Shown here piece by piece: positions 11,274-19,778 of a DNA stretch of 64,000 bases. Numbering within the stretch: position 1 is the first letter of the stretch; the number at the start of each line of letters is the position of its first letter. This DNA comes from Cohnella xylanilytica. GTDB taxonomy: Bacteria; Bacillota; Bacilli; Paenibacillales; Paenibacillaceae. The stretch lies in NCBI RefSeq assembly GCF_014212175.1, contig NZ_JACJVR010000032.1, positions 1-64,000 of the forward strand. Reading direction: 5' to 3'. The position numbers were made by a program, and so were the translations under genes. The notes beneath the pieces were generated by a model. The model saw only the letters and a list, made by a program, of their open reading frames with translations. It had not been told where the DNA came from and ran no database searches.

Positions 11274-11600
11274 TCACGCCGAGCGGACGTCGCCGGCTTC
11301 GGCCATGACGGCCAATGCTCTTCGGCCGGTCATGCCCGGAACGATTCCGAGGCTGCGCGCCGTGTCGGTGACGGATTCGAGAGGAGCGTCAAGCAATTGC
11401 TCGAAGGTGCGAACGCCTACGGCCCTTCCGGCAATGATCCGGCGCTCCTTCAGTCTCTCGTTCAGCAATCCGACGTCCAGGGCGCCGCACATGATATACC
11501 CGTCGCCGATCGTAATCGCGAGAAGCGTCGTGCCCGGCAGCAGGACTTCGGCTCCGAGCGCCGTACGGCCTTCGATGTCGATCGGAACCAGCCGCATCAT
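11274..11600 (-). CDS. DUF1805 (YunC-like) protein
   Basis: The 108-residue product closely resembles B. subtilis YunC: an N-terminal beta hairpin (LVPIDIEG), GDGYIMCGALDVGLLNERLKE, RIIAGRAVGVRTFEQLLDAP and the closing LGIVPGMTGRRAL. YunC-type proteins are small soluble proteins without an established biochemical role. I chose the first ATG of the pair at 11600 because GGAGGTG lies eight bases upstream. The gene is convergent with mtnA and stands alone. Confidence 0.88.
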   Translation of the reverse strand: MMRLVPIDIEGRTALGAEVLLPGTTLLAITIGDGYIMCGALDVGLLNERLKERRIIAGRAVGVRTFEQLLDAPLESVTDTARSLGIVPGMTGRRALAVMAEAGDVRSA

Positions 11601-11814
11601 CCCAATCACCTCCGGTTCGCCGCCATGACGGCGTAATGCGGGACGAAAGGATCAATCCTTTCGATACAATTTATGCGGATGACCCGTCGTTTTGTCCCGG
11701 ATTCCGGGTAGACGAATAACCAAATAGTACTATTTCCGATCCGCAAATCATGGTATATTGATGTTGAAGGTATTCTTTATGTACCGTTAGGCCTGATGGA
11801 GGTTGGCACAGAAC

Positions 11815-12237
11815 ATGACAAAGAAGCAAACGACGGCAGACGGTTCCTACCTCTTTCAGGTTGATATCCTGATTCACGCTCCGACGAACGGCATCGCGAT
11901 GGAGCAGCTGCTTCGGGTCCTTAACCAAGCGGAGTTCGCCGATTATCGAATTCAATCCGGCATCCAGTTGGGGAAGAAGATCGAAGAGGAGCTCGAGCAA
12001 GCCGGCCCTTCGACGCCCCTCCCGCTCTCGGAAGGCCTGGATTCCCGCATTCGCGGATACATCCAGACGAACAAGCTGATTCGGGTGAACGTCAACAAGG
12101 GCAAGGGCGTCAAGCTCAGCATGCCTTGCCGGGTCGTGAACTTCGATCCCGATCAGGAGCTGCTTACCTTGTACCACGTCGACGAGAAGAAGGTCTATTC
12201 GGTGAGGCTGAACGAGATCGACGACTTCTTCGATTAA
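11815..12237 (+). CDS. Conserved-looking hypothetical protein, 140 residues
   Basis: I do not recognise this protein. It is soluble and mixed alpha/beta, starting MTKKQTTADGSYLFQVDILI. A central RGYIQTNKLIRVNVNKGKGV is lysine-rich, followed by a CRVVNFDPDQELLTLYHVDE strand pair and an acidic tail (NEIDDFFD). Codon use matches its neighbours, so it is a real gene. ATG 11815 is preceded by GGAGG at 12-base spacing; the TTG at 11803 would overlap that site. A TATATT about 60 bp upstream could serve as a -10. It is convergent with the GGDEF-EAL gene, separated by a shared hairpin. The small size and basic patch would fit a nucleic-acid or protein-binding role, but that is a guess. Confidence 0.75.
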   Translation: MTKKQTTADGSYLFQVDILIHAPTNGIAMEQLLRVLNQAEFADYRIQSGIQLGKKIEEELEQAGPSTPLPLSEGLDSRIRGYIQTNKLIRVNVNKGKGVKLSMPCRVVNFDPDQELLTLYHVDEKKVYSVRLNEIDDFFD

Positions 12238-12275
12238 GTAAGCGCTATATTCACGATTATCGATAATGAACGAAT

Positions 12276-12309
12276 AAACGCCGCGGCTCAGGACGAGCTT
12301 GCGGCGTTT
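12276..12309. terminator. Hairpin between convergent genes
   Basis: AAACGCCGC (12276-12284) pairs with GCGGCGTTT (12301-12309). The arm on the right lies inside the last codons of the minus-strand gene. T-tracts are short, so efficiency is uncertain. Confidence 0.45.
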
Positions 12310-14009
12310 ATGTCTAGAGCGGCCCGATTCCGGACGGCCTCCATCAGGCTGGCGACTCCGGCGCAGGGCAGCGGCGGGCTGCCGTAATAGCCCTGCATCT
12401 CGTCGCACCCGTGCTGCTGCAGGAACCGGACCTGCTCCAGCGTCTCGACTCCTTCGGCGATGACCTGGAGCTGAAGGTTGTGCGCCATCGCGATGATGGC
12501 CGCGACGATCGCGGCGTTGTTCGGATTGTCGCCGATGTCGCGCACGAAGGAGCGGTCGATCTTCAAGCTGCCGATCGGGAAGTTGCGCAAGTAGTGGAAC
12601 GAGCTGTACCCCGTTCCGAAGTCGTCGATGCTGATGCCGACCCCGAGCTCCTTCAGTTCCTGAAGGAACGATAGCGCCCGCTCCACGTCCATCGTCATGC
12701 TCTCCGTGATCTCCAGCTTCAAATAGCGAGGCTCCAGCCCGGACCGCTCCAGCGCGCCGGCGATCTTCCCGATCAAGTTCCTCTGGGTGAATTGGCGGAC
12801 GGACAGGTTGACCGACACCGGAATCGGGGGCATCCCCGCATCCTGCCATTCCTTGTTCTGCCGGCACGCTTCCTGCAGCACCCACTCCCCGAGCGGGACG
12901 ATGATTCCGCTCTCTTCGGCCGCGGGAATGAATTCCCCCGGAGGAACGAGCCCCCGTACCGGATGCTTCCACCGGACGAGCGCCTCCAGCCCGACGATCC
13001 GTCCCGTCGCCAGATCGTACTGCGGCTGATAGTAGAGCAGGAATTCGCCGTTCTGCAGCGCGTTCATCATCTCATGGTGCAGGGTTAACTTATGTAAGGC
13101 TTTATGCTCGAAGTCGGACGTGTAGATCTGGTAGTCGTTGCGCCCGTTCTCCTTCGCCCGGTACAGGGCGGCGTCGGCCTTCTTGAGAAGGGCGCCCCCG
13201 TCCTCCTCCAGGCCACCCCCGATCGTCACGCCGACGCTGACGGTGACGTGCAGTTGAACCCCTCCAAGCTCGAAGGGCTCCTCGAACAGCCGGATCAGCG
13301 CGTCCATTCGCGCCGAGACGTCTTCCGCTCCCGACACTTCGGTCAGCAGGCCGGCGAATTCGTCCCCTTCCATCCGGGCCAGGCTGTCCTGGCTCTGGAA
13401 GAACCTCGTGAGCCGCTCCGCGATCTGCAGCAGAAGCATGTCTCCCGAGTCTCTTCCGAAGGAAGCGTTGACGAGCTTGAAGCGGTCCACATCCAGATAA
13501 CAGACCGCGAGAAGGGTTCCGTTCCGGTGCGATTCGGCCAGCTTCTCCTCGAGCCGGTTCGCGAAGTAGCGCCGGTTCGGCAAGCCGGTCATGTCGTCGT
13601 AATAGGCCATGTAGCGAATGCGGTCGAGAGAGCGCTTATGATCGCTGATATCGCTCATCGAGACGACGATGCCGACGGTCTCTTCCTCCCGCGACAACGG
13701 AGCGGTATTCACGCTGAGATCGACGTAATGCCCCTTCTTGCTGAAGATGCGGATATTCTGCGTGCAGGTCTCTCCCGCCAGCGTCCTTCGGAACGCCTGG
13801 ACGGCGTTGTCGTACGTGGCTTCGTCCAGCCAATCGGCGAAAGCTTGGCCCAGCAGCTCTTCCTTGGCGCAACCGAACGTATCGTACGGATCTCGGTTGA
13901 CGTCCACGATGAGCCCCTGGCTGTCGATGACGGCGATCGTGACCGGACTGTTGTAGATCGAATTCAGCAGCTCGAGCTGGTATGACGACGTGTCGGGCCA
14001 TCCGTTCAC
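12288..14009 (-). CDS. PAS-GGDEF-EAL protein, c-di-GMP turnover
   Basis: Domains in order: PAS sensor (about residues 10-125, NSPVTIAVIDSQGLIVDVN), GGDEF (about 135-295) and EAL (about 305-555). The EAL domain keeps its key motifs (GLEALVRW, ITESM, SIDDFGTGYSSFHYL, KIDRSFV, IAEGVET), so c-di-GMP phosphodiesterase activity is likely. In the GGDEF domain the signature reads MEGDEF, with Glu replacing the first Gly, so cyclase activity is doubtful and the domain may only bind GTP. No transmembrane segment is present, so it is cytosolic. I prefer the GTG at 14009 (VNGWPDTSSY), which follows GGAGGAAGG, over the TTG at 14048. A TATAAT at 14063-14068 may be its -10. Confidence 0.92.
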   Translation of the reverse strand: MNGWPDTSSYQLELLNSIYNSPVTIAVIDSQGLIVDVNRDPYDTFGCAKEELLGQAFADWLDEATYDNAVQAFRRTLAGETCTQNIRIFSKKGHYVDLSVNTAPLSREEETVGIVVSMSDISDHKRSLDRIRYMAYYDDMTGLPNRRYFANRLEEKLAESHRNGTLLAVCYLDVDRFKLVNASFGRDSGDMLLLQIAERLTRFFQSQDSLARMEGDEFAGLLTEVSGAEDVSARMDALIRLFEEPFELGGVQLHVTVSVGVTIGGGLEEDGGALLKKADAALYRAKENGRNDYQIYTSDFEHKALHKLTLHHEMMNALQNGEFLLYYQPQYDLATGRIVGLEALVRWKHPVRGLVPPGEFIPAAEESGIIVPLGEWVLQEACRQNKEWQDAGMPPIPVSVNLSVRQFTQRNLIGKIAGALERSGLEPRYLKLEITESMTMDVERALSFLQELKELGVGISIDDFGTGYSSFHYLRNFPIGSLKIDRSFVRDIGDNPNNAAIVAAIIAMAHNLQLQVIAEGVETLEQVRFLQQHGCDEMQGYYGSPPLPCAGVASLMEAVRNRAALDINAASSS

Positions 14010-14143
14010 TGGGCGACGTCCTTCCTCCCGTTCCGGGGAATGTGACAACCGATGCTGCTTCCATTATAAAACGCGGAACGCGGTTGCCGGCAAGCCGTTC
14101 CGGCTTGAGACCGAAGCATCGCCGGACGCGCGCTTCTTTTCCA

Positions 14144-14521
14144 CTATTTGGACGATTTCCGTACGGAAAGCGCTAAGCACAGCCATCCCGCAAGGAAGGC
14201 GACTCCGCCCAGCGGAGTGATCGGGCCGAACGCGTCGATTCCCGTCAGGGACAGGGCGTACAGACTGCCCGAGAACAAGACGACGCCGATCGTCAGCAGC
14301 CTCGCGGACCAGAGAACGAGCTTGCCCGATCCGAGCCGGTCGGACAGCAGGGCGACGAGCAGAATGCCGAGTCCGTGGTACATCTGATAGCGGACGCCCG
14401 TCTCGAAGACCGCCAGGTCGTCCTCGGAGATATGCTCCTTGAGCGAATGCGCCCCGAAGGCTCCGAACGCGACGGCCAGCAGCGCGAGGACGGCCCCGAT
14501 CGCCGTATATCTCTGAAGCAT
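14144..14521 (-). CDS. DUF423 family membrane protein
   Basis: The 125-residue product has four predicted transmembrane helices and DUF423/YwdK hallmarks: an N-terminal GAVLALLAVAFGAFGAHSLK, then FETGVRYQMYHGLGILLVAL and FSGSLYALSLTGIDAFGPIT. The molecular function of the family is unknown. The start is ATG 14521 (MLQRYTAIG), preceded by AAGGAGG; the open frame extends further upstream but without a ribosome binding site. It is divergent from yhbH. Confidence 0.9.
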   Translation of the reverse strand: MLQRYTAIGAVLALLAVAFGAFGAHSLKEHISEDDLAVFETGVRYQMYHGLGILLVALLSDRLGSGKLVLWSARLLTIGVVLFSGSLYALSLTGIDAFGPITPLGGVAFLAGWLCLALSVRKSSK

Positions 14522-14740
14522 CGTGAATCCTCCTTGTGTCGAAGCGAACTTAATCCTATCATAACGGTTTTGCCGGGCGGACGCCATGAAGGAATTGGGA
14601 CAATTGCCCAAGGACAGGCGCCATTTCTGATGATCCGGATCATAGCGAGCAAAATTCGCACACATCGTTTGGCCTCGCGGGAATATATTGAATAACACAC
14701 GATTTTTAAGAGGTCATCAAAAAAAGGTGGTGCCCACGCC

Positions 14741-15886
14741 ATGACTGAACCGGCTTTCATTCTGTCCCGCGAAGACTGGTCGCTGCATCGCAAGGGATAC
14801 CAGGATCAGTCGCGGCATCAGCAGAAGGTTCGCGAGGCGATCAAGCAGAACTTGCCCGATCTGCTGTCGGAAGAGAACATCATCCTGTCCGACGGAAGGC
14901 AGATCATCAAGATCCCGATCCGCAGTCTGGACGAATATCGTTTTATGTATAACCACAACAAGCGCAAGCACGTCGGCCAAGGGGACGGGGACAGCCAGGT
15001 GGGCGACGTTCTCGGAACCGACCCCGCCAGCGCGAACGGCAAGGGCGAAGGAGCCGGCGACCAGCCGGGCGACGACGTCGTCGAAGCCGAGATCTCGATC
15101 GCGGAGCTGGAGAACCTGCTTTTCGAAGAGCTGGAACTTCCCTACCTGAAGCGCAAGGAGAAGGAGCAGATCGAGGTCAAGGACGTTCGCTTCAACGACG
15201 TCCGGCGCAAGGGGATCATGTCCAACATCGACAAGAAGCGGACCATTCTGGAGAACCTCCGCCGCAACTCGCGCGAAGGCCGTCCCGAGATCGCCGGCAT
15301 CACGCCGGACGATCTGCGCTTCAAGACTTGGGAAGAGATCGTCAAGCCCCAGAACAACGCCGTCATCCTCGCCATGATGGACACGTCCGGCTCCATGGGG
15401 TCCTTCGAGAAATATTGCGCCCGCTCCTTCTTCTTCTGGATGACCCGGTTCCTGCGGCGCCAATACGAGAAGGTCGAGATCGTGTTCATCGCCCACCATA
15501 CCGAAGCGAAGGAAGTGTCCGAGGAGGAATTCTTCACGCGCGGCGAGAGCGGCGGCACGATCTGCTCCTCCGCCTACATCAAAGCGCTGGAGATCATGGA
15601 CAGCCGGTACCCGCCCTCCCTCTACAACATCTATCCGTTCCACTTCTCCGACGGCGACAACCTGACGAGCGACAACGAGCGCTGCGTGCGGCTCATCCAC
15701 GAGATGCTGAAGCGCGCGAACATATTCGGCTACGGGGAAGTGAACCAGTACAACCGCTCCAGCACGCTGATGTCGGCTTACAAGCATTTGGACCATCAGC
15801 AGTTCCTGTATTACGTCATCAAGGAGAAGGCCGAGATTTACCACGCGCTCAAGACGTTTTTCAAGAAGAGAGAACTGGCCGTGTGA
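14741..15886 (+). CDS. yhbH: Sporulation protein YhbH (DUF444)
   Basis: YhbH is a DUF444 protein made in the mother cell in B. subtilis and partnered in many bacteria with PrkA kinase and SpoVR. The 381-residue product starts with the typical [18 protein letters not shown] and contains [20 protein letters not shown]. It also has a glycine/aspartate-rich linker (about residues 80-110) and a von Willebrand A-like C-terminal domain with the MIDAS-type [12 protein letters not shown] and the later [21 protein letters not shown] precedes the ATG. prkA and spoVR are not adjacent; spoVR lies at 61470. A hairpin terminator follows 9 bp after the stop. Confidence 0.94.
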   Translation: MTEPAFILSREDWSLHRKGYQDQSRHQQKVREAIKQNLPDLLSEENIILSDGRQIIKIPIRSLDEYRFMYNHNKRKHVGQGDGDSQVGDVLGTDPASANGKGEGAGDQPGDDVVEAEISIAELENLLFEELELPYLKRKEKEQIEVKDVRFNDVRRKGIMSNIDKKRTILENLRRNSREGRPEIAGITPDDLRFKTWEEIVKPQNNAVILAMMDTSGSMGSFEKYCARSFFFWMTRFLRRQYEKVEIVFIAHHTEAKEVSEEEFFTRGESGGTICSSAYIKALEIMDSRYPPSLYNIYPFHFSDGDNLTSDNERCVRLIHEMLKRANIFGYGEVNQYNRSSTLMSAYKHLDHQQFLYYVIKEKAEIYHALKTFFKKRELAV

Positions 15887-15894
15887 ACGCAGCG

Positions 15895-15926
15895 AGCGAT
15901 CGCCCCTACCCGGGCGGTCGCTTCTT
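15895..15926 (+). terminator. Terminator of yhbH
   Basis: AGCGATCGCCC (15895-15905) pairs with GGGCGGTCGCT (15912-15922), followed by a short T-rich CTTCTT. Confidence 0.6.
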
Positions 15927-16007
15927 CCGTTGTGCATAGAACCCGATATTCCGGGTAATCGGTTAGTGAGATGGTTTATACGATGAAAAAACATGGAGGT
16001 GAGCCTC

Positions 16008-16187
16008 ATGATCGCATGGGGTCGTATGGTACGCAGCCTTACATTCGGATTGGCGATCGCCGTCGTCGCGATCGGATTGCTGCCCTTCCTGGTCGTCTTC
16101 CTGATGTCCGACCTGAGCGGCTTGATCGAACTGGACTCGACTCCCTTCTTCGCGTTCGCGAGCAAGTTCATCCGTTGGGGAAAATGA
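16008..16187 (+). CDS. Small membrane protein, 59 residues
   Basis: This short frame starts with ATG at 16008 (MIAWGRMVRSLTFGLAIAVV) after GGAGGTG at good spacing. It encodes one or two hydrophobic segments (residues about 10-30) followed by a polar tail ending KFIRWGK. I do not recognise a family. The strong ribosome binding site and the hydrophobic pattern argue that it is translated. It follows the yhbH terminator. The 240 bp after it, up to the convergent gene at 16429, show only an unsupported open frame on the minus strand. Confidence 0.6.
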   Translation: MIAWGRMVRSLTFGLAIAVVAIGLLPFLVVFLMSDLSGLIELDSTPFFAFASKFIRWGK

Positions 16188-16428
16188 GCCGTTGGCCGGC
16201 CGCTGGTCAAATGTCGTTCGGGACCTTCTGAATGATATCGGTATAAATCCGATAGGGGGAGATCAGGGGCGAGCTCGCGGAATTTCTCCATTCGTCCGTC
16301 CTCTTGTTTAGAGCCGCCTGCTCCTTCTAACCATGTTCCAGTGAACGAGAGGATTCCCGGGATATCGTTCTCCATCTTCTGCTCAGAAGTCTTCAAGTCG
16401 CATAGGGTTCGACCGATCGGCTGTCCTT

Positions 16429-16668
16429 TCACATATTTTTAAGCCAGAGAACGACCGGCGTGGCGATAAAGCCGGCGATGGCGGCGGCAAGGCAGAGTCC
16501 GGCCAGCCTTCGGTCCCTGTAGAACAACCACGCCATTCCGGCCACGATCAAGATAAGCAGCAGGAGGCAGCCCGCTCCGAACCATCCCTCGGCTCTATCG
16601 GCCCCGATAAACTCGGAACCCAGAATCAGCGCCATAAGAAGCAAATAAGATTGGAGCATGCCGGCCAA
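16429..16668 (-). CDS. Putative small membrane protein, 79 residues
   Basis: The product is strongly hydrophobic with about three membrane segments (LQSYLLLMALILGSEFIG, GCLLLLILIVAGMAWLFY, LAGLCLAAAIAGFIATPVVL) separated by short charged loops. There is no family I recognise. The start is uncertain: TTG at 16668 or ATG at 16659, neither with a strong ribosome binding site. It lies 55 bp after the potassium channel gene on the same strand and may be cotranscribed with it. Confidence 0.5.
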   Translation of the reverse strand: MAGMLQSYLLLMALILGSEFIGADRAEGWFGAGCLLLLILIVAGMAWLFYRDRRLAGLCLAAAIAGFIATPVVLWLKNM

Positions 16669-16722
16669 GACGCTCAGAACCGGGAGCAGCGCCCGAACAC
16701 TTTGTCTGCGCAGAATAGGACT

Positions 16723-17805
16723 TCACCTCTTCCCTGCCGAGATCGTCCGGTACGTCGCTTCGTCGGTGACGGCGAACAGCCGGGCTTCCTTCGGGATCGG
16801 ATCGCTTAGCTTGCGGTTGATCGTCAGGTCGCCTCGGTCCGAGAGCAAGGTCGCCCCTTCGCGAAGCAGCGCCTGGAAGGCGTCCCCGTACGTTCGCCAA
16901 TCCGGACGGACCGGGATCTCGTAGATGTCGTCCCCGTGCTGGCGGCTGAGGAGCTGGTTGAAAATATCCGAATTCCCCTGCTGCAGAGCCGACCGGACGG
17001 CCAGCCTGGAGACCGCGTCGTGCGACAGGACGAACTCGTTCACCTTCACGTGGCGGAAGTTGGCGATGTGCTTGTCCTGGGAGATCTCCGCCGTCGTATG
17101 GATGTCCGGCGCGATTCTCTCGATACTTGACGCGATAAGCAGCGTCTTCCCGTCCACAAGGGCCGGCTCGTCGATCCGGGCATCCGAGAAAATAATAGCC
17201 GCCCGCGCGCCGCGAAGGTTGGCCCGCTCCAAGACTTCGTCGGCCGACGGATCGCCGCTGACGAAGTGCACCTCGTGCCGGTCCGGCAGAGGGTGCTTGT
17301 CCGATTCGTCGATGAGGACGACGCCGGCTCCGCTCGAATAGGACAAGATCTCTTCGATCGCGTAGTGCGCCTTTTTGCTCCAATTGATGACGATGACGTG
17401 ATCCTTGCCTTGGTACATCAGCTTCCCGGCCTCCCGTTGTCTATGAATGGCGGCGACGGAGTCGACGATTTTCCCGATGATCAAGCTCAGCAGCCCGATT
17501 CCGAAAATATAAAGGAAAATCGTAAACGTCTTGCCCGCCGCCGTCTTCGCGTAGTAATCGCCGTACCCGACCGTGGCCATCGTCGTCAGCACCCAGTACA
17601 GGGCGTTGAACCACGTGCCGAAGGTCGAAGGCTCGAGCGCATAGGCCAGAGTGGCGCTTCCGGCGATGAACGCCAGCGCGAGGATCAGAAGGGAAGTCTT
17701 CCTAAGCCTCACGGCTCTCAGATAAAGTCTCAATATAATAGGCAACGGGTTCTCTCCTATCGTTCGCCATCCGCGCATGTTCGCGGAAATTCCATAAATG
17801 AACAT
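16723..17805 (-). CDS. Potassium channel with RCK (TrkA-N) domain, YugO-like
   Basis: This is a two-transmembrane K+ channel fused to a regulator-of-conductance domain. The first membrane helix is LLILALAFIAGSATLAYAL. The pore loop carries the selectivity filter TMATVGYGDYY, and the second helix is FTIFLYIFGIGLLSLIIGKI. From about residue 140 a Rossmann-like RCK domain follows (DHVIVINWSKKAHYAIEEIL, GAGVVLIDES, VHFVSGDPSADEVLERANL). The architecture is that of B. subtilis YugO, which carries K+ release for biofilm electrical signalling. The ATG at 17805 has a weak ribosome binding site; a TTG at 17745 (LPIILRLYL), preceded by AGGAG, is a credible alternative start. Confidence 0.9.
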   Translation of the reverse strand: MFIYGISANMRGWRTIGENPLPIILRLYLRAVRLRKTSLLILALAFIAGSATLAYALEPSTFGTWFNALYWVLTTMATVGYGDYYAKTAAGKTFTIFLYIFGIGLLSLIIGKIVDSVAAIHRQREAGKLMYQGKDHVIVINWSKKAHYAIEEILSYSSGAGVVLIDESDKHPLPDRHEVHFVSGDPSADEVLERANLRGARAAIIFSDARIDEPALVDGKTLLIASSIERIAPDIHTTAEISQDKHIANFRHVKVNEFVLSHDAVSRLAVRSALQQGNSDIFNQLLSRQHGDDIYEIPVRPDWRTYGDAFQALLREGATLLSDRGDLTINRKLSDPIPKEARLFAVTDEATYRTISAGKR

Positions 17806-17914
17806 TAATAGAATAAGCTGAAGGCGTCAAGGGCTAAGATACGCCCCTCTCGGCTCTTATCTTCCTCTCGCGGGTACGGATTTGAGGCGAATTCTCTTCC
17901 CGCCGCGGCAATGA

Positions 17915-17940
17915 GAAAACGCCGCCCCTTCGGGGGCGGC
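17915..17940 (-). terminator. Terminator with no assigned upstream gene
   Basis: GCCGCCCC (17921-17928) and GGGGCGGC (17933-17940) with a TTCG loop form a tight hairpin. On the minus strand it is followed by GTTTTC. No coding gene on the minus strand lies between it and the terminator of the LLM gene at 18454, so it either ends an unrecognised RNA or insulates the channel gene. Confidence 0.55.
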
Positions 17941-18017
17941 AGTTGCGAACGATCTTCCTTATTCGGCTGCGCGGAGCTTGAACATCCGGCTTCGGGAATC
18001 GCCGGTCATCATTACGC

Positions 18018-18380
18018 ATGCCGCCTCATTTTCAGGCTTATCCCCATACCTCAGCTCGAGTTGCCGTCGACGGATCGCCTCGGCTCTCCGGGATAATCCC
18101 GGCACCTCCGTACGGGCGCTTCCTGTTACTCCTCGCCGCGCCTCTCGGAATGGCTTATCCCCACGCCTCAGCTCGGTCTATCGTTCAGCCGCGCCTCAGT
18201 CCCGTTCGATCAGGAAGGAATAAGCGGGAATAAACCGATCAGCGGTATTTCATCGGCGAGTGACTATTCGAGGACAGGCGGGAATACGCGAGGAAGCGTT
18301 CCTGAAGAGAAGAATGGATATAAAAAAGGGGGGAGCTTCTCGTTGGTGCATCCCCCAATCGGCTGAGCAGAGGGGATAAG
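18018..18380. repeat. Intergenic repeat cluster, GGCTTATCCCC units
   Basis: The 760-bp gap between the channel gene and the LLM gene contains no supported CDS. It carries a repeated unit GGCTTATCCCC followed by nearly the same CAGCTCG block at 18035-18060 and 18152-18176. A related GGGATAATCCC lies at 18089-18099, and an inverted GAGGGGATAAGCC copy is near 18371-18383. Related GGAATAAGCG and GGGAATAA words continue to 18530. The pattern looks like degenerate extragenic repeats rather than coding sequence. Confidence 0.45.
18321..18356 (-). terminator. Second minus-strand hairpin with T-tract
   Basis: GGGGGA and TCCCCC arms enclose an 18-20 nt loop, and on the minus strand the stem is followed by six T residues. 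It lies about 100 bp beyond the larger terminator hairpin at 18454-18541. Confidence 0.5.
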
Positions 18381-18453
18381 CCTAAAAATGGGCAAGACTC
18401 CGATATCCCCACTCGGACAACAAGGCTCTTCTCTCGCGATAAAGGGCCGTGTG

Positions 18454-18541
18454 AAAAAAACAACGGACACCGTGGCCCTTATTCGCGCCGGAAGGACCGA
18501 AAGCGGCATGATTCCGGGAATAAGCGCACTGGCGTCCGTTG
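18454..18541 (-). terminator. Long imperfect hairpin, terminator of the LLM gene
   Basis: The arms CAACGGACACCGTGGC (18461-18476) and GCGCACTGGCGTCCGTTG (18524-18541) pair. An inner CTTATTC/GAATAAG and CCGG/CCGG continue the stem, giving a nearly fully paired structure of about 80 nt. On the minus strand it runs into seven T residues (18454-18460). It lies 28 bp after the LLM stop codon. It is far longer than an ordinary terminator. Confidence 0.7.
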
Positions 18542-18568
18542 CTCGAATCGCGAAGCCTTCGCCGCGGC

Positions 18569-19639
18569 TTAAGCCCGGCCTTCCCGGCGGGCGATCTCCT
18601 GGCGCACGAGGGGAGCGACCTTCGTGCCGAGCAGCTCGATCGCGCGCATAACGTCGCGGTGCGGCATCGAACCGACGGGCACGTGCAGGAAGAAGCGGGT
18701 GACGCCGAGATTCTCCCGCAGCAGGACGATCTTCTCCGCGACGAATTCCGGATCCCCGACGAAGAGGGCGCCGCGCAGGCTGCGAGCGGCATCGAAGGTC
18801 GCGCGGGTGTACGGAGGCCAGCCGCGCTCGCGCCCGAGCTTGCTCATCGCGTACTGCGTCGACGGGAAGAACAGATCGGCCGCCTGCTCCGTCGTCTCGC
18901 CGACGAAGCCGTGCGAGTGGGTCGCGATGGACAGCTTGGACGGGTCGTGGCCGGCGCGGGCGGCGGCTTGCTTGTAGAGCGCGACGAGCGGCGCGAAGTT
19001 CTCGGGTTGGCCGCCGATGATCGCGAACACGATCGGAAGGCCGAGCATTCCCGCCCGCACGGCGGACTCGGGGTTGCCGCCGCTGGCGATCCATACCGGC
19101 AGCGGGTCCTGAACCGGACGCGGATAGATGCCCAGGTTGTCGATCGCGGGACGATGCCCGCCGCGCCACGTCACCTTCTCCGAGCGCTGGATGGCGAGCA
19201 GCAGCTCCAGCTTCTCGTTGAACAGCTCGTCGTAATCTTCGAGGCTGTAGCCGAACAGCGGGAACGACTCGATGAACGAGCCGCGGCCCGCCATGATCTC
19301 GGCGCGTCCGTTCGAGAGCCCGTCGAGCGTCGCGAACTGCTGGAAGACGCGGACCGGATCGTCCGACGACAGGACCGTGACCGCGCTCGACAGCCGAATC
19401 CGCTTCGTGGTCGCCGCTCCCGCGGCGAGCACGACGGCCGGGGCGGAAGCCGCGTAGTCGGGACGGTGGTGCTCCCCGATCGCGTAGACGTCCAGGCCGA
19501 CCTGGTCCGCGAGCGTCATCTCCTCCACCGCGTCGCGAAGCCGCTCGGCGTGGCTGATCGCCGTTCCCGTCGACGGATCGGGCGTCGTCTCGAGGAACGT
19601 GCTGATTCCTATCTCAATCGGTTGTGCCGAATGTGCCAT
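18569..19639 (-). CDS. LLM class flavin-dependent oxidoreductase
   Basis: The 356-residue product is a luciferase-like monooxygenase (TIM-barrel, FMN or F420 type) of the Atu2307/SP_0267-like subgroup. Supporting stretches are [71 protein letters not shown] and [19 protein letters not shown]. The substrate is unknown; members oxidise or reduce varied small molecules. AAGGAGGAG precedes the ATG. It is monocistronic, ending at the long hairpin at 18454-18541, and its upstream neighbour (19779) has its own terminator. Confidence 0.92.
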   Translation of the reverse strand: MAHSAQPIEIGISTFLETTPDPSTGTAISHAERLRDAVEEMTLADQVGLDVYAIGEHHRPDYAASAPAVVLAAGAATTKRIRLSSAVTVLSSDDPVRVFQQFATLDGLSNGRAEIMAGRGSFIESFPLFGYSLEDYDELFNEKLELLLAIQRSEKVTWRGGHRPAIDNLGIYPRPVQDPLPVWIASGGNPESAVRAGMLGLPIVFAIIGGQPENFAPLVALYKQAAARAGHDPSKLSIATHSHGFVGETTEQAADLFFPSTQYAMSKLGRERGWPPYTRATFDAARSLRGALFVGDPEFVAEKIVLLRENLGVTRFFLHVPVGSMPHRDVMRAIELLGTKVAPLVRQEIARREGRA

Positions 19640-19716
19640 CTTGAATCTCCTCCTTCTACCTACCGATTATCATACTCATTTTCGAGGATTTTCACAAACA
19701 AAAATGAAGCGACGCG

Positions 19717-19751
19717 TAAAAATAAAGAGACGCACCAATCGGCGCGTCCCT
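19717..19751 (-). terminator. Terminator of the thuA-like/Gfo-Idh operon
   Basis: On the minus strand GGGACGCGCC and GGTGCGTCTC form a stem with a GATT loop followed by TTTATTTTT. It lies about 30 bp after the dehydrogenase stop codon. Confidence 0.75.
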
Positions 19752-19778
19752 ATCTTGTCCCTTCGTATCGACTCCTAA

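Noticed and set aside
14717-16432. Minus-strand open frame of 571 codons opposite yhbH
   Set aside because: It is a shadow of the yhbH codon bias. Only its first 80 codons lie outside yhbH, and they lack a ribosome binding site and any recognisable motif.
17834-18019. 61-codon minus-strand frame beside the orphan terminator
   Set aside because: No ribosome binding site and an Arg-rich composition with no domain; it also overlaps the terminator hairpin.
18239-18463. 74-codon minus-strand frame in the repeat cluster
   Set aside because: It lies across hairpins and repeats and shows no coding signature.
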